Below, piece by piece: positions 43,643 to 53,058 of a DNA stretch of 64,000 nucleotides. The stretch comes from Hyphomicrobiales bacterium (GTDB lineage Bacteria > Pseudomonadota > Alphaproteobacteria > Rhizobiales > Rhizobiaceae), in the NCBI GenBank assembly GCA_900469475.1, contig UBXG01000005.1, positions 124,001 to 188,000 on the forward strand, read 5' to 3'. The position numbers were made by a program, and so were the translations under genes. The number at the start of each line of letters is the position of its first letter. Position 1 is the first letter of the stretch. The notes under the pieces are model-generated. The model saw only the letters and a list, made by a program, of their open reading frames with translations, searched no databases and was not told the origin of the DNA.

Positions 43643-45103
43643 ATGCGTTTCAAAGCGGTTGCCACGGCGGCTGTTCTCGCTGTCGGCGTGGCCGGCGTTG
43701 TGCAGGCAGCTGATGTCAGCGAGCAAGGTGCCAAGGACCTTTACGGCAATCTGACCTATTTCCTGCCCGATGATATCGCCAAGAGCGGTGCGATCGCGGT
43801 CAAGCCGGTCAGCCCACACTACGAAGTCACGTATGATTTGCAGAAGCTGCTCGATAAGTTGAATGTGAGCGGTTTCGATATCAGTGGCCTCAAGCCGCTG
43901 ATGATGCTGGCAACGCCGCTTGATAGCGGCCTTTGGAACATTGAAGGCAACAACGCCTTCGATGTGACGGCCCGTTCGAAGCCTGGCAGCGGCCCCGATA
44001 CCGAATTTCGCTATGCCTTGGCATCATCGACCTTTCAGGGCGTTTTCGATCCGGCACTTCATTATCTGCGTTCCATGGATATGAAGGGCAACGGCATCAC
44101 CATCGCGATAAAGACCACCGACGAAGATAAGAGCGTCCAGAAGAATGACGCGACCGCCGACAGCATCACCTATACCGTGTCGTCGGCAGACAGCGGCGAG
44201 CCGGGCAGGCTCGATCTCAAGATGAGCGGCAGCCTGCAATCGCTCTACGACAAGGTTTCGGCCGACGATGCGACGCTCGGGGAAGTCAAGATCGCGGCGA
44301 TCGATTTCAGCATGGGGGCGACGAAGCTGCCCTTGAAGGCACTGAATTCGCTGCTGCAGTTCGTCTCCGAACACAAGGATGAGAAGACGCTTTCCGATGC
44401 CGATAGCAAGGCGATCAAGGCCTTGCTGATGGATGCCATGCCGATCGTCGGCTCCTTTGACGAGTCCGTCGCCATCAAGGATATCGCGGTCACGACACCT
44501 TTCGGTAATGGCGGCTTGCAGAAGATGGGCTATTTCTTCAAGGTAGCCGGGCCAGCCAATGCCATGAATGCGGACTTCGGGCTGAATGCCGAGAAGCTTG
44601 CACTGGAAACGGGCCTGATCCCCGAAGACTATGTCGCCTTCATCCCCGATACGGCCGATATCCAGGTGCAAGTGCCGAACCTGAATTTCTCCGCTCTCGT
44701 CGATGTTTTTCAGCAAGCCGATTTGAAGAATCCTGAGAGCGACACGGCCATGGACGAGAAGCTGCAGAAGGCCATGTTCCCGGACGGGACGATGACCGTC
44801 AACTTCCCGAAGATCAGCGCCGTATCGGGTCTCTATGATGTCGAGGCATCCGGTAGCCTGCGCGGCTGGCTGAACGAGAAGGACCGCGTTGCCATGAAGA
44901 TGACGGTTCTTGCTCGCGATCTCGACAAGACGATCGCCGCCATCCAGGAGGCCGCAAAGACCAAGGAGGATCTGTCTCAGCTCTCCTTCGGCCTGATGAT
45001 GGCCAAGGGCTTTGCCAAGACGGATGCAGATGGGCGCTCGCGCTGGGATATCGATCTTTCAGACGATGGTCACGTGTCGGTCAACGGTCAGGTCCTGAAG
45101 TAA
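43643..45103 (+). CDS. exported protein of unknown function, second of a tandem pair
   Basis: A 486-residue paralog of the preceding gene. A signal peptide (MRFKAVATAAVLAVGVAGVVQA) is followed by ADVSEQGAKDLYGNL. Shared blocks include GVFDPALHYLRSM, PNLNFSALVDVF, MFPDG, NFPKISAVSGLYDVEASG, VLARDLDKTIAAIQEAAKT and KGFAKTDADGRSRWDI. GGGGGTGA precedes the ATG. Gap to the previous gene is 110 bp. The pair suggests a past duplication; they may act together in the periplasm. Function unknown. Confidence 0.8.
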   Translation: MRFKAVATAAVLAVGVAGVVQAADVSEQGAKDLYGNLTYFLPDDIAKSGAIAVKPVSPHYEVTYDLQKLLDKLNVSGFDISGLKPLMMLATPLDSGLWNIEGNNAFDVTARSKPGSGPDTEFRYALASSTFQGVFDPALHYLRSMDMKGNGITIAIKTTDEDKSVQKNDATADSITYTVSSADSGEPGRLDLKMSGSLQSLYDKVSADDATLGEVKIAAIDFSMGATKLPLKALNSLLQFVSEHKDEKTLSDADSKAIKALLMDAMPIVGSFDESVAIKDIAVTTPFGNGGLQKMGYFFKVAGPANAMNADFGLNAEKLALETGLIPEDYVAFIPDTADIQVQVPNLNFSALVDVFQQADLKNPESDTAMDEKLQKAMFPDGTMTVNFPKISAVSGLYDVEASGSLRGWLNEKDRVAMKMTVLARDLDKTIAAIQEAAKTKEDLSQLSFGLMMAKGFAKTDADGRSRWDIDLSDDGHVSVNGQVLK

Positions 45104-45128
45104 GCCAATTTGAAATCAGAATGCGATC

Positions 45129-46364
45129 ATGTTTGTCCTGAAGCCGCTGAGCCAGCGCTCGATCTCTCTCCTATGGGCCGGCCAGGTGCTGGCGGCTACA
45201 GGCTCCGAATTCTACATGGTCGCAGTCGTCTGGATTGCGGCTGATTTCATCGGCAGCAATGCGGGATATGTTTCCGCATTGCAGTCCGGCGCGCTGCTGT
45301 TCGGCAGCCTGTTCGGCGGTATCGTCACGGATCGCTGGCGGCACAGCAGGACGATGATCACGGCCGATCTGATGCGTGCGGCTCTATTGCTGATGCTGTC
45401 GTTGGCAAGTCTTCTGCATCTGATGAGCTTGCCGTTGTTGGTGGTGCTTGCAGGAAGCATCGCGTTGTTGACGTCGACGTTCGATCCGTCGCTGCAGGCG
45501 ACCCTGTCGGTGATTGCGGTGGATGCCGAAGTCCGGCACGCGACCAACGGCCTCTTCGACGCCACGCGCCGCATGGCTCGCATCCTCGGCCCGAGCCTGA
45601 TCGCGCTTGTGAACGGGTTCCTGCCGAAATCTCAGTTCTTCATGGTCACGGCCGCCGCCTTCACACTCTCAGCGCTTGCCGTGTGGTTGGCAGTGGCGAA
45701 ACTCCCGACGGCGTCGCGGCGCCGCAATTTCTCCGGAATGGCGGCCGTCGTGGACGGCATTCTTGGCGGATGGCGCGCGGCGCGTGGCCATGCGGCAATT
45801 CTCTATGGCCTCTTCGCCAACCTGATGGGAAATGTCGCCTGGGCGATGGGGATTCTGCTCGGCATGATCCTGCATTTGCGCGAAACCAGCGCCGACCCGC
45901 TGACCGACTACAGCCTGATGATGACGGCTTACGGTGTCGGCAACCTGACCACCAATCTAATCCTCGGAAGCGTCAAGCCGCGCCGGCCGGTGGTTTGGAT
46001 CATCGTGGCGAAGCTCATTTTCGGATCTGGAGTTTTCCTGTTGCCGCTGATGCACGATCGGATCGGGCTGATGATGGTTGCCTGCTTTGCGGCGATCAAC
46101 GGACCTTTCGAGAACCTTGCCATGCTCCATCTGATGCAGACGCGCAGCGAGCCGCATCGTCTGGCGCAGGTCTATCGCTTATCGATGTGCGCGATCTTTA
46201 CTGGCCTGCTTCTGGCCTACCTGATGTCGCCAACGCTGTTTGCGCGGTTCGGCATCGGGCCTTCGATCATGGGATCGGGCGCGGCCGTCTTCATCTCGGG
46301 GCTGTTGGGCATTGGCCTGCTCGCATGGAAACAGGCGCATCCTGCGGGAGCAAAGGCCACCTGA
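45129..46364 (+). CDS. MFS transporter
   Basis: A 411-residue major-facilitator protein with about twelve helices. The start SISLLWAGQVLAATGSEFY and the loop FGGIVTDRWRHSRTMI (the A-like motif GxxxDRxxR) are typical of MFS exporters of the MefE/DHA type. It is 25 bp after the second exported paralog and in the same orientation, so probably one transcription unit. It converges on prs. The substrate is unknown. Confidence 0.88.
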   Translation: MFVLKPLSQRSISLLWAGQVLAATGSEFYMVAVVWIAADFIGSNAGYVSALQSGALLFGSLFGGIVTDRWRHSRTMITADLMRAALLLMLSLASLLHLMSLPLLVVLAGSIALLTSTFDPSLQATLSVIAVDAEVRHATNGLFDATRRMARILGPSLIALVNGFLPKSQFFMVTAAAFTLSALAVWLAVAKLPTASRRRNFSGMAAVVDGILGGWRAARGHAAILYGLFANLMGNVAWAMGILLGMILHLRETSADPLTDYSLMMTAYGVGNLTTNLILGSVKPRRPVVWIIVAKLIFGSGVFLLPLMHDRIGLMMVACFAAINGPFENLAMLHLMQTRSEPHRLAQVYRLSMCAIFTGLLLAYLMSPTLFARFGIGPSIMGSGAAVFISGLLGIGLLAWKQAHPAGAKAT

Positions 46365-46378
46365 AGTAGGCCGAAGGC

Positions 46379-47311
46379 TCAGTCGAACAGACTTGAAACC
46401 GATTCTTCCTGGCTGGTGCGGTTGATCGCTTCGCCGATGAGGCCAGCCGTCGTGATGACGCGAATATTCGGAGCCGATAGCACGGCGGTCGTCGGCTGGA
46501 TGGAATCGGTAATCACCAGTTCCTTCAGCTGCGAGTTTGCGACGCGGGTCACGGCGCCGCCGGAGAGAACGCCGTGGGTAATATAGGCGGTGACGCTTGC
46601 CGCGCCTCGTGCGAGCAGGGCATCGGCAGCGTTGCAGAGCGTGCCGCCGGAATCGACGATATCGTCGATCAGGAGGCAATCCTTGCCGGAGACGTCACCA
46701 ATGACGTTCATGACTTCGGATTCGCCGGGGCGATCACGGCGCTTGTCCACGATTGCCAGCAGACAGTCGAGGCGCTTGGCGAGCGCGCGGGCGCGTACGA
46801 CGCCGCCGACATCAGGAGAAACGACCATGACATTGCCGATATCGTAGTTCGCCTTGATATCGCGCGTCAGGATCGGCAGTGCGTAGAGATTATCCGTCGG
46901 GATATCGAAGAAGCCCTGAATCTGGCCGGCATGCAGGTCGAGCGTAAGAACGCGGTCCGCACCTGCCTCGGTGATCAGATTGGCGACGAGCTTTGCCGAG
47001 ATCGGCGTGCGCCCCGAGGCGCGGCGATCTTGACGGGCATAGCCGAAATAGGGGAGGACCGCCGTTATGCGCCGCGCCGACGAGCGGCGCATCGCATCGA
47101 TCATGATTAGGAGTTCCATAAGGTGATCGTTGGTCGGAAACGACGTCGGCTGCACGAGGAACACATCCTCGCCGCGTACATTCTCCTGGATCTCTACGAA
47201 AATCTCCTGGTCGGCGAACCGGCGGACGCTGGCTCTTCCCAAGGGAACGTTGAGATAATTGCAGATCGCTTCGGCAAGATGCCGGTTCGAATTGCCTGCG
47301 AAAACCTTCAT
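46379..47311 (-). CDS. prs: ribose-phosphate pyrophosphokinase
   Basis: Prs makes PRPP from ribose 5-phosphate and ATP for nucleotide, histidine and tryptophan synthesis. The 310-residue protein has [35 protein letters not shown], the flexible ATP loop [10 protein letters not shown], and the PRPP loop [19 protein letters not shown]. Length and motifs are normal. It lies on the minus strand, convergent with the MFS gene and downstream of a lipoprotein gene. Confidence 0.97.
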   Translation of the reverse strand: MKVFAGNSNRHLAEAICNYLNVPLGRASVRRFADQEIFVEIQENVRGEDVFLVQPTSFPTNDHLMELLIMIDAMRRSSARRITAVLPYFGYARQDRRASGRTPISAKLVANLITEAGADRVLTLDLHAGQIQGFFDIPTDNLYALPILTRDIKANYDIGNVMVVSPDVGGVVRARALAKRLDCLLAIVDKRRDRPGESEVMNVIGDVSGKDCLLIDDIVDSGGTLCNAADALLARGAASVTAYITHGVLSGGAVTRVANSQLKELVITDSIQPTTAVLSAPNIRVITTAGLIGEAINRTSQEESVSSLFD

Positions 47312-47415
47312 TGTGGCCCGCCTATTACCAACCTGATAGCCGCGCTTTTAACCGCCTTGCTCTCGAATGCAAGAGGCAGAGGCCCGTTAGCTTCATATTT
47401 CTGAAAAGCTTTTAG

Positions 47416-48294
47416 CTATCCACCGTTGGATTCGCGCCAGGAATTGAAATCCGACATGGTTTTGGTGGCAATTTTCTGCATAACCGTTGGAGGAACGGCC
47501 GACCAAGGATCGCCACGCTTCAGAGGCGCGCTTTCCGAGCCCTGGATGCGATGGACGCGGTTGCCATTGCTGTCCAATACATCCCAGACGTAGGTCACGG
47601 AAATCTGCGGGCCATCTTCAAAGGCGGAAAGATAGCCCTTGAGGATATAGGCGGCACTGGAATCGCTTGAGCTCTTGATCGTCAGGCCGAGCGAGCGGGC
47701 GTCGGCACCAAGCTGGCGCGATAGCGGCGTGACGGCTTCGACTGGCGCGCCGATGATCGGAAGAAAGCGGACGCTGTTGCCGCCGGCTGCGGCTGTGGGC
47801 GGCAGAGACGCCTGTTGATCCGGCTGCTGTTGATCTGGCTGCGGGGCGTCGGCAGTCTGTTGCTGCTGCTGCGGTTGTGGATCGTCCGACAGGCGCCGGT
47901 CGGCCTCGCGCTGCTCGTCGGCTTCCGAAAGCTGATTGTTAGATGGAGCGATGGAGGCGGTGCGGGAACCGTCGAGCGGGCGAGACGCATAGGGATTGGT
48001 GCCGTTCGATCTCAGCGCCGAGGCCTGGTCGTCGAGCGTGCCGCTGCCGCCGTAGTTTTGCGGCTGATAGGCCTGCTGCGAGGTCTGCTGCTGATAGCCG
48101 TAGCTCTCCTGCGCGCTTTGAAAGGTTTGGCGGCGCTGAGGCGTCGAAGCCATACGCTCGACATCCCGTTGGGTTACCGGGCTGGAGCCGGCATCACCGA
48201 TGGCTTCGGGCGGCGTCAGGGCGTCCGTGGTGTTGCAGGCGGAGAGCGCTAGGCAAAAGCCGGCGACAGTCAACGTTATCCTGACCACTCCCAT
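47416..48294 (-). CDS. lipoprotein of unknown function with a Gln-rich linker
   Basis: A 292-residue exported lipoprotein. The signal sequence ends LALSAC, with C20 as the likely lipidated cysteine. A low-complexity linker rich in Gln, Ser and Pro (including a run of five Gln) follows. The last 125 residues (FLPIIGAPVEAVTPLSRQL onward) look like a folded domain with alternating beta-strand character. It would be processed by Lgt, encoded 3 kb away in the same strand. No family was recognised for the C-terminal domain. Confidence 0.8.
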   Translation of the reverse strand: MGVVRITLTVAGFCLALSACNTTDALTPPEAIGDAGSSPVTQRDVERMASTPQRRQTFQSAQESYGYQQQTSQQAYQPQNYGGSGTLDDQASALRSNGTNPYASRPLDGSRTASIAPSNNQLSEADEQREADRRLSDDPQPQQQQQTADAPQPDQQQPDQQASLPPTAAAGGNSVRFLPIIGAPVEAVTPLSRQLGADARSLGLTIKSSSDSSAAYILKGYLSAFEDGPQISVTYVWDVLDSNGNRVHRIQGSESAPLKRGDPWSAVPPTVMQKIATKTMSDFNSWRESNGG

Positions 48295-48349
48295 TGACGC
48301 GATCCTTTCTCCCGACGGTCTGACCGTCCAGGATCGCTATCTTACGCCC

Positions 48350-49501
48350 CTAACGGTTAAGAAATTCGAGAGGGTGGCGGGAAAGGGCTCTCGGGCCCTG
48401 CGAGGTCGTCAGATAGGTCTGCCCGAGGGTCATGGCGGTGCCGCTGTCGGAATCCATGATGATCATATGCACGAAGAGCGACATGTTTTCCTGGATCTCA
48501 AGCGGATTGCCCATGTGGAACATCTCGTGCTCCATCCATGAAGGCGAGAAGCGGGCGCCGAGAGAGTAGCCACAGGCGTTCAGCCGGTGGCGGCTAAGGC
48601 CACGCTCGTCCATGATCTTGGCGTGCATGTCGAAGACGTCGCCAAAGGTGTGCCCCGGCATCAGGATTGTCTCGATCGCCTGTAGGGTTTCAAGGCAGGC
48701 ACTGTAAAGCTCGCGATGGCGATGGCTGGGAGTGCCGATGACGACCGTGCGCATCATGGCTGCGTGATAATGGGCATCGACACCGGCCCACTCGAGCGTC
48801 AGCTGGTCATCGGTATCGAGCTTGCGACGGCCGGACTTATAGCGGCAGAGCAGGGCCTCGGCGCCAGAGCCGATGATGAATGCATTGGCGGGATAATCGC
48901 CGCCGCCGGCAAAGATGGCGCCCTGCATGGCTTCCAGAATGTCTGACTCATCCGCGCCCGCCTTAACCAGAGACAGGGCAGCGTCCAAGGCGTCGTCAGC
49001 CAATGCTGCGGCGCGTTCGACATAGGCGATTTCCGCCGGGCTCTTCGTCAGACGCAGGCGGCTGATGAGATAGGAGGCGTCGACGATCTGGCCGAAGCTC
49101 GCCAATTGCTGGTCAAGCAGCCGGGCGATGCGTCCGGTCATGCCATGGGTGTCATATTCGATGCCGATACGGCCACCGAGAAGATCGAGATCCGACAATA
49201 GTTCCTTGAGATCGAGTGTCGGATCAGCGTTGACGCGATCGACCCAGATGCGGATGTCGGTGATGACGGAAGTCAGCTGCGCCTGGCGCAGATCGGCCGA
49301 GCGCGTCATCAGCGTCAGAGATCCATCCGCCTTGACGACCAGTGTCTGGAAAAAGCAAAAGCCGAACGTATCGTAGCCGGTGAGCCAATACATGCTCTCC
49401 TGTGCGAAGAGCAGCATGGCATCGAGTTTTTCTTCCTGCATTCTCGCCAGCAGGCGTGCCAGACGAGCATCGAATTCGCTGCGTTCGAAATGCAGGGCCA
49501 T
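48350..49501 (-). CDS. M24-fold protein lacking canonical metal ligands
   Basis: A 383-residue protein with creatinase N-terminal and pita-bread domains, usually named Xaa-Pro peptidase family. The five M24 metal ligands appear substituted: EWAG (237-240) where an Asp is expected, HAAMMRT (246-252) for DxTRT, GYSLG (311-315) for GHGxG, FVHMI (343-347) for the EPG Glu, and TLGQT near 358-362 for the last Glu. Creatinase and ectoine-hydrolase-type enzymes share this lack of metal. It could cleave a small amidine or lactam rather than a peptide. Gene order pgeF-this gene suggests one operon. Confidence 0.85.
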   Translation of the reverse strand: MALHFERSEFDARLARLLARMQEEKLDAMLLFAQESMYWLTGYDTFGFCFFQTLVVKADGSLTLMTRSADLRQAQLTSVITDIRIWVDRVNADPTLDLKELLSDLDLLGGRIGIEYDTHGMTGRIARLLDQQLASFGQIVDASYLISRLRLTKSPAEIAYVERAAALADDALDAALSLVKAGADESDILEAMQGAIFAGGGDYPANAFIIGSGAEALLCRYKSGRRKLDTDDQLTLEWAGVDAHYHAAMMRTVVIGTPSHRHRELYSACLETLQAIETILMPGHTFGDVFDMHAKIMDERGLSRHRLNACGYSLGARFSPSWMEHEMFHMGNPLEIQENMSLFVHMIIMDSDSGTAMTLGQTYLTTSQGPRALSRHPLEFLNR

Positions 49502-49502
49502 A

Positions 49503-50285
49503 TTAACTTGCCTCCCCGATAGCGATGGCGGAAATCTGACGCCCGTAATCCGGTTCCTTGGCATGCGTCGTGCGACGATAGGAGAAGAAACGCTCCGCGT
49601 CCGGATAGGTGCAGAGGTTCAGGCTTTCGGCGGTGACGCCCGCCTTGCGCAGGCGATCGACCGTGAGGGACGGCAGATCGAACATGGCATGGCCTTCGCG
49701 CTCAGAAGGGGCGAAATATTTGGCATAACCGGGATCGTGAGCAAGGAAGCGTTCGACAAATTCGGGGCCGACCTCATAGCTCGCCTGGCTGATAGATGGG
49801 CCGAGGCCGGCAATGATGGCGTCACGCCTTGCGCCGAGCGTCACCATCGCATCGATGGTGTTTTCAAGTACGCCGGTCAGCGCGCCCTTCCAGCCGGCAT
49901 GGGCTGCACCGATAACCCGGTTTTCGGGATCAGCAAAAAGGATCGGGCCGCAATCGGCGGCGAGCACGCCGATTGCGATGCCCGGCGTGGCCGTCACCAT
50001 CGCATCGGCCTGCGGCCGGCTGCCGTCGTAATGCGCACCGATGGTCACGACATCGGGCGAATGTATCTGATGCACGGTGGCGAGCCGCTCGACCGGCAAG
50101 CCGAACCAGCCGGCAACACGGCGCCGGTTTTCCTGCACGCGCTCGCGATCGTCATGCGAACCGAGCCCAACGTTCAGCCCGCGATAGAGGCCCTCCGACA
50201 CGCCGCCGGCGCGGGTGAAATAGCCGTGGCGAATGCCCGCAGCCTCGGCGGCGCTCAGCAATGTGCTTGCAAGTGGTGTCGGCAA
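49503..50285 (-). CDS. pgeF: peptidoglycan editing factor PgeF (YfiH, polyphenol-oxidase family)
   Basis: A 260-residue YfiH-family protein. The family blocks are HGYFTRAGGVSEGLY, VHQIHSPDV, VLAADCGPILFADP, IGAAHAGWKGALTG, LGPSISQASYEVG and the C-terminal FSYRRT. The protein is copper/zinc-dependent; in E. coli it keeps peptidoglycan precursors correct by removing L-Ser or Gly. The TTG start at 50285 has AAGGG eight bases upstream and fits family length; ATG at 50360 would add 25 weakly supported residues. One base separates its stop from the M24-type gene. Confidence 0.9.
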   Translation of the reverse strand: MPTPLASTLLSAAEAAGIRHGYFTRAGGVSEGLYRGLNVGLGSHDDRERVQENRRRVAGWFGLPVERLATVHQIHSPDVVTIGAHYDGSRPQADAMVTATPGIAIGVLAADCGPILFADPENRVIGAAHAGWKGALTGVLENTIDAMVTLGARRDAIIAGLGPSISQASYEVGPEFVERFLAHDPGYAKYFAPSEREGHAMFDLPSLTVDRLRKAGVTAESLNLCTYPDAERFFSYRRTTHAKEPDYGRQISAIAIGEAS

Positions 50286-50419
50286 CGAGATGTCCCTTGA
50301 TAATCTTGATTGACCTATCGTGCTTGAGATAACGCAGCCGCGGCGAAGCAGTTCGATCATTGAGGAATGTTGGCCCAGCCCGATGCACGCTGTCAATCCG
50401 CAGGATTGGTGATCAGGTC

Positions 50420-51517
50420 TCAGCTGACGGGACGAAAGGGCAGGAGATCGATCGCCGGACTGGAGACTGCCAGCACCTTGAAAAGCTCCCCCATCTTGCC
50501 TTCGCCGGCGCCGGCAAGCCGCTCTACCGCGACGCTGATATTCTCCTGCGTTGCTGCATCCTGGTCGCGGCCGAGGGCGGCTGCACGCTCCAGCAGACCG
50601 AGCCCGACAAGAAAATCGCCCTGATGACAGCAGCCGTTGATATGCAGGCCGGAGGCGAGCGCCGTCTGGGCCAGATGCTGGAAATCGACATGGCTGGTCA
50701 GGTCGGCTTCGCCGGGGTGCTCCAGCGGCGAATCGTATTCGTGCATGCGGACGGCCTGCAACGTATCGCCGAAGCTTGTCGCCATATGACCGTAGTCGAT
50801 GGCAAGCGCCGTGCCGCCATGGGCGGCAATCCTGTCGCAGATCGTCGTCATGACGGCCTGACGGGCGGGCGCAATTTCAAAGATCGTGCCGATCGGCGGC
50901 AGGCCACCGTCGGGAAGAAGCAAGGGGTCGAGAGTCGCGACGCCTGTCGTGAAGGTCAGCTCATCGCTAACGTCGAGACCGACCATCCGCTCGCGAAAAC
51001 CATTGGCGGTGCGCACGAACTGGCGGATCGGAATGGCGTCGAAAAGCTCGTTGGCGGCGAGCAGGGTGAAACCCTCAGGCACCTCGCCGAAATCGGTATG
51101 CCAGGAAATTTTGGCGCCATACGCTTCCAGGGTTTGCCGCTGGAAGCCCTGCAGGCGTTCACTGGTCTCGACGAGATGCACCGTCATGACATCGTAAAGC
51201 GGCGGCGCCAGCTTGCCGATGACGCGCAACATGTCGGACATCATCGTGCCGCGGCCAGGGCCGATCTCGACAAGGCGTACCTGGGCCGGCGTTCCATGCC
51301 GCTGCCAGGCATGCACCATGAAGACGCCGATCATTTCGCCGAACAACTGGCTGATCTCGGGTGCGGTGACGAAGTCGCCGGATTGGCCGAAGGGTTCACG
51401 TGTCTTGTAGTAACCATGCACGGGGTCGGCGAGACACAACGAAAAATAATCCGTGATGCTCAATGGTCCGTTGGTGCGGATGATGGCTTTGATTTTTTCA
51501 CCGAGCGCCGTCGTCAT
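50420..51517 (-). CDS. class I SAM-dependent methyltransferase (MidA/NDUFAF7 type)
   Basis: A 365-residue methyltransferase of the MidA family. The SAM-binding segment is VRLVEIGPGRGTMMSDML, preceded by FVTAPEISQLFGEMIG, with AANELFDAIPIRQFV downstream, all family hallmarks. The mitochondrial homologue dimethylates an arginine of complex I subunit NDUFS2, so a role in complex I assembly is possible here, but this is by homology. It lies between lgt and pgeF on the minus strand. Confidence 0.92.
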   Translation of the reverse strand: MTTALGEKIKAIIRTNGPLSITDYFSLCLADPVHGYYKTREPFGQSGDFVTAPEISQLFGEMIGVFMVHAWQRHGTPAQVRLVEIGPGRGTMMSDMLRVIGKLAPPLYDVMTVHLVETSERLQGFQRQTLEAYGAKISWHTDFGEVPEGFTLLAANELFDAIPIRQFVRTANGFRERMVGLDVSDELTFTTGVATLDPLLLPDGGLPPIGTIFEIAPARQAVMTTICDRIAAHGGTALAIDYGHMATSFGDTLQAVRMHEYDSPLEHPGEADLTSHVDFQHLAQTALASGLHINGCCHQGDFLVGLGLLERAAALGRDQDAATQENISVAVERLAGAGEGKMGELFKVLAVSSPAIDLLPFRPVS

Positions 51518-51593
51518 TCTTTGCTTTCGCTAGTGCGTGATCCTGAAAGGCTGGGAGCCGTTCCTGAAAGGATCCCGCGTATTGAACTCCACC

Positions 51594-52526
51594 TCAAGCC
51601 ATCTGCCTTGCCGCCGCCAGCCGGGCGCGGATGACAGCCCATAGGCCGATGGCAACCATCGGAAGCGACAGCACCATGCCCATCGTCAGCCAGTTCGTGC
51701 CGAGCAGATAGCCGAGCTGCTCGTCAGGCTGACGGAAGAATTCGACAAAAATACGCGAGAAGGCATAGCCAATGACGAAAATACCGCTGACCGTACCCGG
51801 CTTTTTCAACGCCAGCGCCCAGCGCGTAAGCACAAAGAGAATAAGGAAGAGGATGATGCCTTCGATGCCGGCTTCATAAAGTTGGCTCGGGTGCCGCGGG
51901 TCTGGGCCTGCAGGGCATACGCCATTATGGGCGGCGATCACATGTGGGCTGCAGAAGACCATCGCCCAAGGAACGTCGCTGGCCCGACCCCAAAGCTCGC
52001 CGTTGATGAAATTGGCGATGCGGCCGAAGAATAGGCCGATCGGCGCGACGGCGGCGACGATATCGAACAGGCTCCAGGTCGGGATCTGGTTGCGCCTTGC
52101 GAACAAGATCATGGCGATAGTCGTGCCTATTAATCCGCCGTGGAAGGACATGCCGCCATTCCAAACCTCGATAGCGCGGATCGGATTGGCGAGCACCGGG
52201 TCCAGATCGTAGAAAAGGATGTAGCCGATGCGGCCGCCGAGAACGATGCCGAAGGCGACCCAGAGAATGAAGTCATCCAGATGCTGGCGCGTCATCGGTG
52301 CAGTATCGTTCTGCCAGAGTTTGCCATTGTCGACCAGCCGCCTTGCATAGAACCAGCCGAGCAGGATGCCTGCGACATAGGCAAGCCCATACCAATGGAC
52401 TGAGATCGGGCCGAGGGAGACGGCGATGGGGTTGATGTCCGGGAACGGCAGGATGGCGGCGAGATTGGCGGATGTCAGCAAGATCGTCAGGCCCGTTTCA
52501 GCATGTTCCCGAAAACACCGTGCCAT
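51594..52526 (-). CDS. lgt: prolipoprotein diacylglyceryl transferase
   Basis: Lgt attaches diacylglycerol to the lipobox cysteine of prolipoproteins. The protein (up to 310 residues) has seven helices. The catalytic HGGL appears in [14 protein letters not shown], the region [14 protein letters not shown] is a family signature, and the start region includes [17 protein letters not shown]. The first 16 codons from ATG 52526 lie within a RIME-like palindrome and are not family-like; a TTG at 52481 is a possible true start. It is first in a minus-strand cluster with a methyltransferase and PgeF. Confidence 0.95.
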   Translation of the reverse strand: MARCFREHAETGLTILLTSANLAAILPFPDINPIAVSLGPISVHWYGLAYVAGILLGWFYARRLVDNGKLWQNDTAPMTRQHLDDFILWVAFGIVLGGRIGYILFYDLDPVLANPIRAIEVWNGGMSFHGGLIGTTIAMILFARRNQIPTWSLFDIVAAVAPIGLFFGRIANFINGELWGRASDVPWAMVFCSPHVIAAHNGVCPAGPDPRHPSQLYEAGIEGIILFLILFVLTRWALALKKPGTVSGIFVIGYAFSRIFVEFFRQPDEQLGYLLGTNWLTMGMVLSLPMVAIGLWAVIRARLAAARQMA

Positions 52527-52545
52527 TCCGGAACGGGGATCATGC
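52501..52545. repeat. RIME-like inverted repeat overlapping the lgt start
   Basis: GCATGTTCCC (52501) and GGGGATCATGC (ending 52545) are inverted copies with a mismatch, around a core containing GAAAACACC. This matches another widespread rhizobial palindromic repeat. The annotated lgt ATG lies within its loop. Confidence 0.5.
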
Positions 52546-52744
52546 TATATAGCTAAATGTGCGCGGAACATGGCGTTCGCCGTCGAAACGGTCAAGTCGA
52601 TTGTTGATCCGGTCGAGATGGGGCTCCGGTTGTCCAGTCCTATCTCAATTTGCTTGCATCGGCCCCTTGGAAATCCTACCTCAGCACTATCTGGCCCATA
52701 TCGATGCCTGACCGTTGAGGGCCGACGGCTGCAAGGAGATTGCC

Positions 52745-53005
52745 ATGAGCACTGGACCGAACCGAATCTTGGATGAATTCGCCAAGCTGATGACCGATGC
52801 CGCCGGTGCTGCCCAAGGCGTGCGCCGTGAAATCGAGACCGCCTTCAATGCCCATGCCGAGCGCTGGCTGAATAGCATGGATATCGTCAAGCGCGAGGAA
52901 TTCGAAGCCGTCCGCGAAATGGCGATCAAGGCGCGCGACGAAAACGAGGCGCTGCTGGCGAGAATCGAAGCGCTTGAAACCAAGCTTGCTTCCAAGGGCA
53001 AATAA
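52745..53005 (+). CDS. ubiK: UbiK (YqiC) accessory factor
   Basis: An 86-residue protein of the BMFP/UbiK family, which helps ubiquinone synthesis and lipid handling. The N-terminal amphipathic helix NRILDEFAKLMTDAAGAAQGV and the C-terminal coiled coil NEALLARIEALETKLASKGK are diagnostic. AAGGAG lies eight bases before the ATG. It is divergent from lgt across about 220 bp and has its own terminator. Length is normal. Confidence 0.92.
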   Translation: MSTGPNRILDEFAKLMTDAAGAAQGVRREIETAFNAHAERWLNSMDIVKREEFEAVREMAIKARDENEALLARIEALETKLASKGK

Positions 53006-53028
53006 GCCCGGTCTTACGTTTGCAGATC

Positions 53029-53058
53029 GGCACGGCACCCGTTTGCCGTGCCTTTTTC
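53029..53058 (+). terminator. terminator after ubiK
   Basis: GGCACGGC (53029-53036) pairs perfectly with GCCGTGCC (53045-53052) and is followed by five Ts. Confidence 0.92.

Noticed and set aside
47815..47890. The CAG/CTG-rich run in the lipoprotein gene as a variable repeat locus
   Set aside because: The Gln codons are mixed and interrupted by other residues; the run is too short and irregular to suggest slippage.
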